From a virus, in the IMG/VR virus record IMGVR_UViG_3300037493_000798, positions 1 through 29,796 of that record: a stretch of DNA of 29,796 nucleotides; one strand, written 5' to 3'. The notes below the pieces were generated by a model. It was not told the DNA's origin, ran no database searches, and saw only the letters and a list, made by a program, of their open reading frames with translations. How positions within the stretch are numbered: the first letter of the stretch is position 1; the number at the start of each line of letters is the position of its first letter. The translations under genes and the position numbers were made by a program. Shown here in pieces: positions 1-9,451 of this stretch.

Positions 1-127
1 AACTGACTTGAAAGGTTATTCAATTTGGACAAAGTTCAAAGCGATTTATCCAATAGTAGGAGGTTCGGCTTCAAGTCATAAATATAACTTGAAAGACCCA
101 AGGGATTTAGACGCTGCATTTAGGTTG
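1..127. repeat. Terminal direct repeat, left copy (circular contig overlap)
   Basis: Bases 1-127 are repeated exactly at 29670-29796. A tail-fibre reading frame continues through the join without interruption. The repeat length equals a k-mer size widely used by assemblers, so I read it as the overlap of a circular or circularly permuted genome and not as a biological terminal repeat. The unique genome length would then be 29,669 bp. Confidence 0.95.
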
Positions 128-661
128 ACTTTTACAGTAGGGTGGACTCATTCAGCAACTGGAATGACACCTTTAGTCGCTTATGCGGATACAAAATTTA
201 ATCCTTTGACACAATCTTTACCAAGAAATAGCGCTGGTATGGGTGTATATAACAGAAATAATACAGCATTTACAGGAGCGCATGGTCAAAGAGTTTCTAA
301 TATTTTCGAGTTATTTCCAAGGTGGACAGATAATAAATTTTATTGTTACATTAATGATGGGGGTGCAGGATTTAGCGGAACAATAACAGATTCAACAGGT
401 TTATTTCAAGGTTCAAGAACGGCACTTTCTGCAATAAGAATGAACAGAAACACGACTCAGTTTACAGGAACACAGGCATCAACTGGTGATTCAAATGGAA
501 ATTTATGGATTGGAGCAAGTAACAATGGAGGGGCAGGAACTTTTTTTGATAATAGACAAATTGCATTTTTTTATATTTCGGAAGGTTTTGACAATACAGA
601 AATGCAGAATATTTATACAGCAGTACAGGCATATCAAACAACTTTAGGACGTCAAGTATGA
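1..661 (+). CDS. Tail fibre / receptor-binding-like protein, C-terminal part (gene spans the contig join)
   Basis: This is the 3' portion of a gene whose ATG is at 29524. Joining the two ends gives about 268 residues. The frame is open across the join and enters at base 2. The protein is rich in Gly, Thr, Asn and aromatic residues, with segments such as GGAGFSGT and NGNLWIGASNNGGAGTFF that suggest a beta-sandwich (lectin or concanavalin-like) fold. Such proteins close tail modules in Bacteroidota phages and probably bind the host surface; the assignment is by composition and context. It ends in a 4-nt overlap with the next ORF. A TTG at base 8 is in frame but is not the real start. Confidence 0.8.
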   Translation, partial: TDLKGYSIWTKFKAIYPIVGGSASSHKYNLKDPRDLDAAFRLTFTVGWTHSATGMTPLVAYADTKFNPLTQSLPRNSAGMGVYNRNNTAFTGAHGQRVSNIFELFPRWTDNKFYCYINDGGAGFSGTITDSTGLFQGSRTALSAIRMNRNTTQFTGTQASTGDSNGNLWIGASNNGGAGTFFDNRQIAFFYISEGFDNTEMQNIYTAVQAYQTTLGRQV

Positions 662-888
662 TACAAGGTAGAATAGTAACAACAGAAACAGCAGAAAGTC
701 TACAAGGAGTATTCTTTGATGCAGACACTTTTTTTAACTTTGTTCAGGATATCAATGACGTGTATTTTTTATTTTTAAGCGAGCAAGATTCAATGGATAT
801 TGCAAACACGGAATATAGTTATTTATTAGATATACCTTTGAGTCCTTTCGAACCAAAACCAAACCCACCTTTTCCACCAATTGAATAA
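658..888 (+). CDS. Small tail-region protein, unknown function
   Basis: A 76-residue acidic protein I do not recognise. It overlaps the fibre gene before it by 4 nt (ATGA) and shares its last base with the next ATG, which suggests translational coupling. The central part is rich in Phe and Asp, and the C-terminus is proline-rich (EPKPNPPFPP), as in short linkers or adaptors. No signal peptide or membrane segment is visible. Its position between a fibre and a large tail protein suggests a virion or fibre-assembly role, but this is only contextual. Confidence 0.7.
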   Translation: MIQGRIVTTETAESLQGVFFDADTFFNFVQDINDVYFLFLSEQDSMDIANTEYSYLLDIPLSPFEPKPNPPFPPIE

Positions 889-2387
889 TGGCAATAACTT
901 TAATAGCGCGACCGCAAGATATAACACCGGTATATAATCCTGTTAAATGGATTGTAGATTCAAACGTAAAAAATTACGATGGTTTTCGATATGTCTTTAA
1001 AATAAAAGATTCATTAAGTAATGTAATTGCCGAATATAGACTTTTGCCAAATTATGGCACTGGCTACGGTGAACAAGATTTATCTAAGCTATTAAGTAAT
1101 TATGTATCGTTTGATTTGGACACTACCTCAACAAGTTACTACGCCGCTACAAATTCATTTTACACTTATAAAATCGAATTAGGCGAAGAGTACACTACCC
1201 GAGTTAGTTACACGTCAAGTTTAGTGGATAGTTCCGGAAATGTTCGTATTAATGTTACAAATACTTTTGTAGCCGGTGACCGAATAAACATAAAACAAGC
1301 GGATAGCGGAACGGCAAACCCTTACATGGAGGGATTATTTACGGTTTTAAGTGCAACTGGTTCGTATGTCGTTATAAATTCGCTTTGGTCACTTGTAACA
1401 AATGCGGCGATTGACGGTGTAATTACATACGCTGATAATAGAAAAACTTATTCGTTTAGCGCTGAATATACAAAGGCGGTTTTCAATGGTGTTTTCAGAT
1501 GGTTGGATTTTCCGACTTTTGATTACTTGGATTTCAGTTTAACGGCAAACACAAAAAGATTGCTTACAAACCAACCGACAACCTTTTATAGTACATTAGG
1601 TCAAGATATGTATTTGAATGCGTTAAATCCAAGCGGAACACCTGACTATCTAATATTTAAAAACTCGGACGGTGAATATTTTTACAAATCAATTTCAGGG
1701 ACTGAATTAGCTTATCAAATAGCGGTCGGGCCAAACAATTACGGGGTGTTAATTCCAATAGGAGCGGCAACCCTACCAATGATAAAAACCGATACAACAT
1801 TCTATGAAGTTTATTACTCAAACGCAAACAGCGGAACACCCGCTCAAAAATCTTTGATTTATACAATTAATTTAGATACGAGGGTTCAAATTTCTGAATA
1901 CCATTGTTTGTTTTTAGATAGATTAGGTTCGTTTAATTCTTTTGCTTTTCAGCTTAAAAACTACGAACGCGGCGAAGTAACACGCGATGAGTATAACAAA
2001 GACGTGACCGGATTTATAAACACGGTTCCAACGGTTGACCAATGGAGCTACGGAACTATTGAAGATGGATTTAAGACTTTCAATATAAACGTAAAGAAAA
2101 CAATTGATTTAAATACGAATTGGATGTCCGAGGAAATGAATCGATATTTCGAAGAACTTATAACATCACCGCAAGTTTATTTGAAACTCGCATCGTATAC
2201 AAATACCGAGAATTGGTTATATCCTGAAGATGAAAGCGGTTGTCCCTTGAGAATACCCGAGTCAACCGAATACCAACCCGTAATAGTTACAAACACGAAT
2301 TACGAAATATTCCAACAAAGAAATAAAAACCTTATCAAACATTCAATCACCGTTCGTTTGGCAAACCAAGATAATATAAATGGTTAG
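888..2387 (+). CDS. Tail structural protein (baseplate/tail-tip region)
   Basis: A 499-residue protein, mostly beta-rich in appearance, with many Tyr, Thr, Asn and Asp. No enzyme motif is visible. It lies in the tail module between fibre genes and a 931-residue protein, and overlaps the latter by 8 nt. Size, composition and position fit a tail-tip or baseplate component. The family is not one I can name. A tail-fibre-like role is the main alternative. Confidence 0.75.
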   Translation: MAITLIARPQDITPVYNPVKWIVDSNVKNYDGFRYVFKIKDSLSNVIAEYRLLPNYGTGYGEQDLSKLLSNYVSFDLDTTSTSYYAATNSFYTYKIELGEEYTTRVSYTSSLVDSSGNVRINVTNTFVAGDRINIKQADSGTANPYMEGLFTVLSATGSYVVINSLWSLVTNAAIDGVITYADNRKTYSFSAEYTKAVFNGVFRWLDFPTFDYLDFSLTANTKRLLTNQPTTFYSTLGQDMYLNALNPSGTPDYLIFKNSDGEYFYKSISGTELAYQIAVGPNNYGVLIPIGAATLPMIKTDTTFYEVYYSNANSGTPAQKSLIYTINLDTRVQISEYHCLFLDRLGSFNSFAFQLKNYERGEVTRDEYNKDVTGFINTVPTVDQWSYGTIEDGFKTFNINVKKTIDLNTNWMSEEMNRYFEELITSPQVYLKLASYTNTENWLYPEDESGCPLRIPESTEYQPVIVTNTNYEIFQQRNKNLIKHSITVRLANQDNING

Positions 2388-5175
2388 GATACAATTAGAA
2401 ACCGGATATTTAGATGTTAAAGAGGGGACAAACTTTCCGCTTAACTTTCAAGTGGGCGACATACGCGATTTAACGCAACGTAAAGGCACTTTCTCAAAGA
2501 GTATAACACTAAGCGGCACAAAGAACAACAACACGCTTTTAAACAACTATTACGATATAAATATTAGTTCGGGTAATTTTGATATAAATAAATTAACTCG
2601 ATGTTCGGTTCTTCAAAACGGAATTCCAATTGTAACAAACGCTTTACTTCAATTAGTAAATGTTAAAAAAGTTCAATTAACCGATGCATACGAACAAGGA
2701 TTAGAATACGAGGTTTTGGTACGTGATTCTCAAGCGGAATTTTACACGGCAATTACAAACTTTGAATTAACTGATTTGGATTTCAGTGATTGTAACCATA
2801 ATTTTGATATTACAGCGATAACGGATTCATGGAGCCACACTCAAAGCGACCATTACAAATATTTAATGCCGTATAATGACACGGTAAATTATACTGTTAA
2901 CCATTTTAAACCGGCTATTTATGCAAAAAGTTACTTTGACCGTATATTCGCAAACTCTGGATTTACTTATGATTGGACAAACTTTTCTGATTCACATTTT
3001 GATAAGCTTTTAATTCCTTATAATGGCGATGTAAACAATTTTGATTACACGGATTATAGGGTAAATGCTGAAACAACTTTTTTAAGTTCGTACGCACAGC
3101 CAAACCCGGGGTTTAACGAACCATTTACACAGCAAATAACAACGTGGACTGAAACACTCGATGTTCAAAATTTATTCAATCCTTCAACTGGTGAATATAG
3201 CGCCCCATTTAACTCCGATGTAGCTCAAGGTCAAACATATACTTTTAGTTTTACGTATGTTTATGAAATTATTTTAGATAACGCGAGTACGTCACCGCCA
3301 TTTACGGCATATTTAAAAGTTCAAGACCCTACCACGTTATTATATCAAAACGCTGAAATTGAATATAATTTACAATTTGAGTTATTGGTTAATGGTTCGG
3401 GTGTCGGCTTTATTCAGGCAATTGATGTTGCACACGTAGGTGACGGTATTTCAACCGTTAGTATAGCACCGTCAACTTCATTATCAGTTTTAAGCGCTTC
3501 GGGAACAACTACAATTCCAATTCCAATAAACATAACAGCAACTGATATTGTTGAAATAAAAGCGGGTATTTATGTTAATTCATTATACAATTATACGGTT
3601 GACGCTGTTTGGCGTAGTACAAATGCAACTTCAGGCGGTTCAAATGTACAAGTTAACCCACAGATTGATTTTAGTAGCTTAATAGTAGACATAGTTCCCT
3701 CAAATAATATTCAATTTATAGGTGGCACGCAAGTTGTTAATGATTTTATACCTCAAAAGATTAAGCAATCGGATTTTGTTAAGGCAATATTTCAAATGTA
3801 TAATCTTTATGCATATCCAAACACGAACCAACCGAATGAATTAATTTTAGTTCAACGCGATGAGTGGTATGATTCAGGAACGGAAAAAGATTGGTCAACT
3901 AAATTAGCAAAGAACCAAGATCAAGAATTAATATTTTTACCGGATTTAAGTAAAAAGAAATTAAAACTAACTTACAAGCCAGATACTGATTCGGCTAATG
4001 AAGTTTACACACAAGCAACCGCTGAAACCTACGGGCAATTAGAATATACTTTTGATAACGAATATGTCAAAGACACGGACACAAAAGAACTTTTATTTTC
4101 ACCAACACCCGTAAATAAAACAAGTTTTGACGCTTATTTACCAATGATAAACGGAATAGCGCCAAACACGAACATAAGAATACTTTACGATGCTGGATTA
4201 GAAACGTGTCAAGCGTTCAATATATACGAACAAGGAACAACGGGAACAACGGGTTTAACTTCTTATCCTCAAACGGGACATTTTAACAATGCTTTAACTC
4301 CAACTTTTGATATAAACTTCGGTGTTTGTGATTACTACTTTTACCAAACAAGCGTTTTAACGAATAATAATCTTTATAACCTATATTGGCGTAGAACGGT
4401 TAATCAAATCAACGTAGGCAAGATGTTAATAGCTTCTTTTCACCTTAACGAAGCGGATATTCAAACATTAAAACTTAACGATAAAATACGTATTGATAAT
4501 TCATGGTGGAATATTAATAAAGTAATTGATTACAACGCAAACAATGACACGTTAACAAAGGTTGAATTAATAAGCGTAGACACTGAAATCGAACTTGCTA
4601 ATTTTCCTATTAAAATACCGATTGCAATTGGTGAAATTTTAGATTCAAAAGGTAAATCCCGATTGAATACTGAAATAACAACGCAATCCAATGTTAATTT
4701 AAGCGAAGGTAACTTTAAAACGTATGGAATAGGTAACGTAATTCCAAGCGGTTTAAAAGGAATCGTTATCGGTGATAATCAAAGCGTAACTCAAAGCGGT
4801 TTAACTACTACAAATTTAACGGTTACCGAAACAATAAATGGTGAATCCGTAAACACGATACTACCAACTTATAAAAAGTATATAGCTTTAATTAGCCAAA
4901 CAGGCACAGCAAATCCTACGGTTGCCGTTTTAGAAAATACGATAGGAAATATTGTTTGGACTCGCTCATTAGTGGGGGTTTATTATGGGACTTTAACAGG
5001 TGCATTTACAGCCAATAAAACATCGGTAAATATTTCTGGGGTTTATAAAGGTTCAGCACAAGCAATAAGAAGAAATAACAATGAGGTTAATGTTATTACA
5101 ACGGCAACGCTTACAATTACAGAAACAGATTCTTTGTTAGATGAAACATATATAGAAATAAGAGTTTACCCATAA
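2380..5175 (+). CDS. Large tail protein, probable baseplate/tail-tip component
   Basis: A 931-residue protein, the largest in the genome, encoded two genes upstream of the lysis-proximal tail genes and directly before the tape measure. The N-terminus contains KGTFSKSITLSGTKNNN, a pattern I associate with tail proteins of Bacteroidota siphoviruses. The C-terminal ~100 residues (from YKKYIALISQTG) look like a separate beta-rich tip or carbohydrate-binding domain. The ATG follows ATAATATAA inside the end of the previous gene. The location suggests a distal-tail or hub role, analogous to proteins usually encoded after the tape measure; here it is before it. Confidence 0.75.
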   Translation: MVRIQLETGYLDVKEGTNFPLNFQVGDIRDLTQRKGTFSKSITLSGTKNNNTLLNNYYDINISSGNFDINKLTRCSVLQNGIPIVTNALLQLVNVKKVQLTDAYEQGLEYEVLVRDSQAEFYTAITNFELTDLDFSDCNHNFDITAITDSWSHTQSDHYKYLMPYNDTVNYTVNHFKPAIYAKSYFDRIFANSGFTYDWTNFSDSHFDKLLIPYNGDVNNFDYTDYRVNAETTFLSSYAQPNPGFNEPFTQQITTWTETLDVQNLFNPSTGEYSAPFNSDVAQGQTYTFSFTYVYEIILDNASTSPPFTAYLKVQDPTTLLYQNAEIEYNLQFELLVNGSGVGFIQAIDVAHVGDGISTVSIAPSTSLSVLSASGTTTIPIPINITATDIVEIKAGIYVNSLYNYTVDAVWRSTNATSGGSNVQVNPQIDFSSLIVDIVPSNNIQFIGGTQVVNDFIPQKIKQSDFVKAIFQMYNLYAYPNTNQPNELILVQRDEWYDSGTEKDWSTKLAKNQDQELIFLPDLSKKKLKLTYKPDTDSANEVYTQATAETYGQLEYTFDNEYVKDTDTKELLFSPTPVNKTSFDAYLPMINGIAPNTNIRILYDAGLETCQAFNIYEQGTTGTTGLTSYPQTGHFNNALTPTFDINFGVCDYYFYQTSVLTNNNLYNLYWRRTVNQINVGKMLIASFHLNEADIQTLKLNDKIRIDNSWWNINKVIDYNANNDTLTKVELISVDTEIELANFPIKIPIAIGEILDSKGKSRLNTEITTQSNVNLSEGNFKTYGIGNVIPSGLKGIVIGDNQSVTQSGLTTTNLTVTETINGESVNTILPTYKKYIALISQTGTANPTVAVLENTIGNIVWTRSLVGVYYGTLTGAFTANKTSVNISGVYKGSAQAIRRNNNEVNVITTATLTITETDSLLDETYIEIRVYP

Positions 5176-5178
5176 GAT

Positions 5179-7329
5179 ATGAACGAAATAGAAGTTCCTT
5201 TAAAGATAACCGGTGTTGGTGCAATCAAAAAAGAATTACGTGATTTAAAATCACAAATTGATTCAGCGACCGATTCAGCACAAGTGGCAAAACTTGCACA
5301 AAGAGCGGGTGAATTAAAAGACCGTTTAGCGGATGCAAATGAACAAGTGGCAATCTTCGCTTCGGGTTCTAAATTTGAACAAGTTAGTAATGGATTAGGC
5401 TCGATTAAAAGTTCATTAATGAGTTTGGATTTTGCTGAAGCCGGGGACAAAGCAAAGTTATTAACTACGACTTTGAAAGGAATAAACCCCGCGGATTTTG
5501 CAGAACAATTTAAAGGCTTTGGAAAAGTTATTGGTTCACTTGGTTCGGCGGTTGGTGTTTTAACAAAGCAATTTATAACCTTTGGTTTATCGCTTTTGGC
5601 AAACCCAATCTTTTTATTAGTTGCTGTTATTGTTGCAATTGTTGCGGCGATTCTTTTGGTAATGCATAAAATGGGTATTCTTAAAAAAGTGATTGACGCT
5701 TTAATGAAACCGATTAACGACCTTATCCAAGGATTTAAAGACCTTACCGATTGGCTCGGATTAACAAGTTATGCAGCTGAAGAAAACGCAGCTAAGATGC
5801 TCGAAGCCAACGAAAAGATAATGGAAAGTTCTAAGGAACGTCAAGAAACAATCGTGGGCAATTTTGATTACGAAATACGAATGGCTAAAATTTACGGTCA
5901 GGATACTTTGGATTTGGAATTAAACAAAAGTAAGGTAATTGGCAGCGAAGCAAAAAAACGATTATCGTCTAATCAAAAAGCATTAGATGCACAGTTGGCA
6001 CTTGGGGACAAAGCTAATAAAGAAGAGGTTAAAAAATTAAAAACAGCTATAAAAGAACAAAACGCCGTAATAAAAGACCAACGCCGGGAACGTAACGCGC
6101 TTGTGGCTCAAGATAGGGTTGACAAAGAAGCGGATGCAAAAAAAGACTTAGATAACCAAAAACAAAATAATGCTAAAATAGCTAAGGCAAATGAAGACGC
6201 GGCTAAAAATGCAGCGGCGGCGGCTAAGAAATTTGCTGAAGATAGGTTAAACGCTCAAAGAACTATTGCGGATTTGGAAATCGCATTAATTAAAAACGAT
6301 AACGACCGCGAAATCGCTACGATTAATGAAAAGTATATTCGACAAATGCAAGAGTTAGAAAAAAACGAAGCATTAACCGCAGCTGAAAAAACACGATTAA
6401 CGGAACTTTATAACCAACAGTTAGCCGTTGACCTACAAAAACAAGAACAAACCGTTATAGACGCTGAAAAGGCTAAACAAAAAGCGTTACTCGATGAATA
6501 TAATGCCGGTTTAATTAAGCAATATGAAGAACAAGATAAACAATATTTAAAACTTCAGGAATTAACACAATCGCAAACCGAATTTGCAAAAACCCAACTT
6601 GCTCAAAAGTTTGATGCTGAAATTTTAGCGGCTGGAGAAAACCAAGAATTAATAAAAGCCTTAACAACTAAATATCAAAATGATTTAAACAAAATAGACC
6701 AAGATGCAGCGGATGCAAAAGTAAAACTTGCCGCGGATACTGAAGCAAAAATACGAGCCGAACAATTAGCAACGGCAAACAACGCTTTGGATATTTCTCA
6801 AAAATCAATAACATCGATTCAAAATCTTGGTGACATAGCTTTCGCAGCTAAAATGGCAAAGGTTAAAAAAGGTAGTAAAGAAGAAGAAGAAATCGCTAAA
6901 AAACAATTTAAGTTTAACAAAGCCATGCAATTAGCGGGTGCAATCGTTGACGCAGGGAAAGCGGTTACAGCATCACTTGCGGCGGCTCCATTAGCAATCG
7001 GAGTTGTTCCAAATCCAATCGGTATCGCATCACTTGCGGCGGCTGTTACGACTTCAGCTTTAAATATTTCAAAGATAGCAGCAACGCAATTTACGTCAAC
7101 AGGTGGCGGTGGTGGGGGCGGTGGTATTCCTTCAGCATCCTCTTCTTCGACAACGGGAACGGCTACACCTTCAGTTAATTTATTTGGTCAAGGTAATGAC
7201 ATGAATAACGTAGGTGCAAATGGTCAAACTCAAACCAATGAAATAACGGTTAACGCTATTGTAAGTGAAACCGAATTAACAAACACTCAAAACAAAGTAG
7301 CCAAAATAAATAAAAACGCAACATTATGA
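5179..7329 (+). CDS. Tail tape measure protein
   Basis: A 716-residue protein that sets tail length. It has an Ala/Lys/Glu-rich coiled-coil N-terminus, a strongly hydrophobic segment at about residues 131-162 (FLLVAVIVAIVAAILLV), a long coiled-coil middle (residues ~205-560) rich in K, E, Q and A, and a Gly8 tract followed by a Ser/Thr-rich C-terminal region. This is the standard tape-measure architecture. At the usual ~0.15 nm per residue the tail would be near 105 nm. The gene overlaps the following one by 4 nt. The tail proteins that normally follow it are here upstream. Confidence 0.9.
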   Translation: MNEIEVPLKITGVGAIKKELRDLKSQIDSATDSAQVAKLAQRAGELKDRLADANEQVAIFASGSKFEQVSNGLGSIKSSLMSLDFAEAGDKAKLLTTTLKGINPADFAEQFKGFGKVIGSLGSAVGVLTKQFITFGLSLLANPIFLLVAVIVAIVAAILLVMHKMGILKKVIDALMKPINDLIQGFKDLTDWLGLTSYAAEENAAKMLEANEKIMESSKERQETIVGNFDYEIRMAKIYGQDTLDLELNKSKVIGSEAKKRLSSNQKALDAQLALGDKANKEEVKKLKTAIKEQNAVIKDQRRERNALVAQDRVDKEADAKKDLDNQKQNNAKIAKANEDAAKNAAAAAKKFAEDRLNAQRTIADLEIALIKNDNDREIATINEKYIRQMQELEKNEALTAAEKTRLTELYNQQLAVDLQKQEQTVIDAEKAKQKALLDEYNAGLIKQYEEQDKQYLKLQELTQSQTEFAKTQLAQKFDAEILAAGENQELIKALTTKYQNDLNKIDQDAADAKVKLAADTEAKIRAEQLATANNALDISQKSITSIQNLGDIAFAAKMAKVKKGSKEEEEIAKKQFKFNKAMQLAGAIVDAGKAVTASLAAAPLAIGVVPNPIGIASLAAAVTTSALNISKIAATQFTSTGGGGGGGGIPSASSSSTTGTATPSVNLFGQGNDMNNVGANGQTQTNEITVNAIVSETELTNTQNKVAKINKNATL

Positions 7330-7778
7330 TAAGTTATCAAAGTTTAATAAATAAGATTATCAATTTTTATGGTAATCATTTACAAGTAAAAAAAGTAGGT
7401 TCCGATTTTCGAGAGCAATTAGAAAACTTTGCCACTAAAGACGAAAAATACCCTTTGGTTTATATTTGTCCAATTGATGCCGCACCGTCTGAAATGGGAT
7501 TTACTACCGAAATTAATTTAGAAATCTATTGTTTTGATATTATACAAAAAGACCGCGCAAACATTAACGTAATTTTAAGTGATTGCCATTTGATTTTAAA
7601 CGACCTTTATAATTGGTTTTTAAACTCGGATGATTATAGTTTTGACATTATCGGAGTGCCTACAATGACACCATTAAACAATGATTTATTAGATTATGCC
7701 GCGGGGTGGGTAATGACCGTTACGTGTTCAATAAATAACTACACCGATTGCCAAGTTCCTGAACAAACTGAAGAATAA
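7326..7778 (+). CDS. Tail completion/terminator-like protein
   Basis: A 150-residue protein starting in an ATGA overlap with the tape-measure stop codon. It shows alternating hydrophobic strands (YPLVYICPID, INLEIYCFDII) and helices, and a late segment PLNNDLLDYAAGWVMTVTCSI that resembles small tail-terminator and neck proteins. These proteins cap the tail tube and join it to the head. The assignment rests on size, pattern and the position next to a gp10-like gene. It is not a confident family match. Confidence 0.6.
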   Translation: MISYQSLINKIINFYGNHLQVKKVGSDFREQLENFATKDEKYPLVYICPIDAAPSEMGFTTEINLEIYCFDIIQKDRANINVILSDCHLILNDLYNWFLNSDDYSFDIIGVPTMTPLNNDLLDYAAGWVMTVTCSINNYTDCQVPEQTEE

Positions 7779-7790
7779 AATTAATATAGT
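7761..7790 (+). promoter_or_regulatory. Bipartite late element, copy A
   Basis: GAACAAA at 7761-7767 and TTAATATAGT at 7781-7790 are separated by 13 nt. The second box ends one base before the ATG at 7792. The same arrangement occurs before 9484, 12082 and 27633. It is read as a candidate phage late promoter, because a -10-like TAATAT would place the start site at or near the A of ATG. An operator or translation-initiation element are alternatives. Confidence 0.55.
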
Positions 7791-7791
7791 C

Positions 7792-8205
7792 ATGCCGGAT
7801 AAGGAATTTAAACTCAAATATAAGATACGAAATAAAGCCGCAAAGGTTTTGAAGCGAGTAATCAAAGAAGATGCGTTAATCGACACCGGAACGCTTTACG
7901 AGTCAATCCGAATAAATGCTAAATTCACAATTGAGGGTAATTTAAGAATTGAAATTCTCGCGGCGTATTACTTTGGATTCTTAAATAATGGCACAATAAG
8001 CATTGAACCTTACAATATAGTTCGTGCATTCAATAAACAGTTAGAAATGGAGGGTATTATTTCCGAAATGTACGCTGAATATATCGGATGGCTTTCGAGT
8101 AAATATCCACTTGTTCAGGTTGCCGGTATGCTTAGAAAAAAACAAAATGTAATCTATGACTTTAACCCGTTATTCGGTGAATTTTGGGGTGCTTTGGAAT
8201 ACTAA
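7792..8205 (+). CDS. Neck/minor tail protein, HK97 gp10-like
   Basis: A 137-residue protein with a basic N-terminus and the motif ALIDTGTLYESI at about residues 29-40, which matches the DTGxLxxSI signature of HK97 gp10-like head-tail joining proteins. These proteins act at the head-tail interface. The ATG is one base after TTAATATAGT, so the gene may start its own transcript. Its stop codon overlaps the stop of the convergent minus-strand gene (CTAA at 8202-8205), so no terminator separates them. Confidence 0.7.
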   Translation: MPDKEFKLKYKIRNKAAKVLKRVIKEDALIDTGTLYESIRINAKFTIEGNLRIEILAAYYFGFLNNGTISIEPYNIVRAFNKQLEMEGIISEMYAEYIGWLSSKYPLVQVAGMLRKKQNVIYDFNPLFGEFWGALEY

Positions 8206-8942
8206 ACGCTTAATTCTTTTTTCATTCCTAAAAAGTTAAACACTAAGATTAACGGTAATTCGCAAACGGCGTGAAACTTAGTTAAATCTTCATTACATAA
8301 CGACCAAATGAGTTGTTCCCATGCCCATTTTTTCTGTTTCTTTTCTTCTTCAAGTTCCTTTTGTTCTTCGGAGTCCATGTTTTCAGATGGTTCAAAGTCA
8401 TCTTCATAAGATTCGGACATTAAGTTTTTATATTGGTCGATAATATCTTCGCGAAATTTAATGTATTCAGGTAGTAATCCGTAAACATCGGTAATCGGAA
8501 AATCTAAGAACCAATTTAAACGGTCATTAGAATGATAATTGTAGCTTTCTAAGACGTTATCGCCCCATTCATTAACACGAACCCGTCTATAAAGAATTGC
8601 AACGATATTAAGCAGCTTTTCAATATAGTTATCCGAGAAATAAGATTCCAAACTTATGAATTCACCAAGGGTAATTTTATTAAATGGCTTTAATTGATAA
8701 ACACCAATTTCGTTTTTATAGTTTTTATGCGGTTCGCCTTTGATAAACTTAACTTCGATTAGTAAATCTTCGAGTTCTTCGATTGTTATATCGTCCAAAT
8801 CTTCAGGATAGCAATCTAACAACGTACAAAGTACATCAATCTGATAATTAAAAACCCCGTCCTCATCGGATAGGGTTCTAAGTTCAATAAAAGATTCAAT
8901 CGTTATCTGATTCCACGCTTTCGGCAGCTTGTTTTTGAGCAT
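8202..8942 (-). CDS. Putative tail assembly chaperone, second partner (GT-like)
   Basis: A 246-residue acidic protein on the minus strand. The N-terminus reads LPKAWNQITIESFIEL and contains a later KPFNKITLGEFISLE segment. The C-terminus (EQLIWSLCNEDLTKFHAV, then LPLILVFNFLGMKKE) has the helical pattern I associate with tail chaperone or tail-assembly proteins. It overlaps the upstream 180-residue gene by 47 nt in another frame, as G and GT-type chaperone genes do. Its ATG at 8942 allows independent initiation, while an A5 run just after it could allow a frameshifted fusion. Its strand is opposite to all other structural genes. Function is inferred. Confidence 0.6.
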   Translation of the reverse strand: MLKNKLPKAWNQITIESFIELRTLSDEDGVFNYQIDVLCTLLDCYPEDLDDITIEELEDLLIEVKFIKGEPHKNYKNEIGVYQLKPFNKITLGEFISLESYFSDNYIEKLLNIVAILYRRVRVNEWGDNVLESYNYHSNDRLNWFLDFPITDVYGLLPEYIKFREDIIDQYKNLMSESYEDDFEPSENMDSEEQKELEEEKKQKKWAWEQLIWSLCNEDLTKFHAVCELPLILVFNFLGMKKELSV

Positions 8943-9438
8943 GGTTTGAAATTGTTTGTGTTACAAAGTTTAAATAAGGGATTGCAATTTCAGCGGCTTG
9001 TAATCTAAACAGCTTTGATTTATGTTTTAAGTGCGCGTTATCGTAGTGTTCCGTATTTGAAAGGTCACTTCGCTTAAATAACAAAGCCATAATATCAGAA
9101 ACCGAGTGTTTGTTTTCCTTAACAATTATTTTTTCGATTAGCTTAGTGTCTTTTACCGATAAACGCATTTCAGCATTATAAGTGAAACCGTCAATTTCTA
9201 AACTCGAAACCGGTTCTTTGTTTTCGTAATTATCACTATTGAATTCCTTTGTCTTTTGAACAAAGTATTCGAAATCTTCCCATTCATCTTCTTCGATTCC
9301 AACAACTTCAAAAACTTTGATTTGTTTTTCGATGTTATCTAATTCCGGATTGTTATGAATAGCTGAAATCTTTTCGAACTCTTCGATATTAATTTCATTC
9401 ATTTTGTTTGCAATTTGCCTACCTAAAAATTCAATCAT
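8896..9438 (-). CDS. Putative tail assembly chaperone, first partner (G-like)
   Basis: A 180-residue protein, first gene of the two-gene minus-strand cassette. The composition is acidic and helical, and the length matches small tail assembly chaperones that cover the tape measure during tail assembly. The C-terminus (AQKQAAESVESDND) is read from the region that also encodes the start of the second gene. A TATATTTG promoter box lies just upstream on the minus strand at 9455-9462. The chaperone call depends on the overlapping-gene arrangement and tail context, not on a recognised motif. Confidence 0.6.
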   Translation of the reverse strand: MIEFLGRQIANKMNEINIEEFEKISAIHNNPELDNIEKQIKVFEVVGIEEDEWEDFEYFVQKTKEFNSDNYENKEPVSSLEIDGFTYNAEMRLSVKDTKLIEKIIVKENKHSVSDIMALLFKRSDLSNTEHYDNAHLKHKSKLFRLQAAEIAIPYLNFVTQTISNHAQKQAAESVESDND

Positions 9439-9451
9439 GTTTATAATTTTT

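Noticed and set aside
1-127. Terminal repeat as a true packaging repeat
   Set aside because: Length and the uninterrupted gene across the join fit an assembly overlap better, although read mapping would settle it.
462-728. Minus-strand ORF opposite the fibre gene
   Set aside because: It is antisense to a convincing plus-strand gene, has no promoter, and its translation looks like random Leu/Tyr/Phe-rich sequence.
5166-5450. Minus-strand ORF opposite the tape measure start
   Set aside because: Its Ser/Ala-rich translation mirrors the codons of the tape measure gene, and no start signal is visible.
7105-7125. G-rich run in the tape measure gene as a quadruplex or regulatory site
   Set aside because: It encodes a Gly linker of eight residues, common in such proteins, and needs no other explanation.
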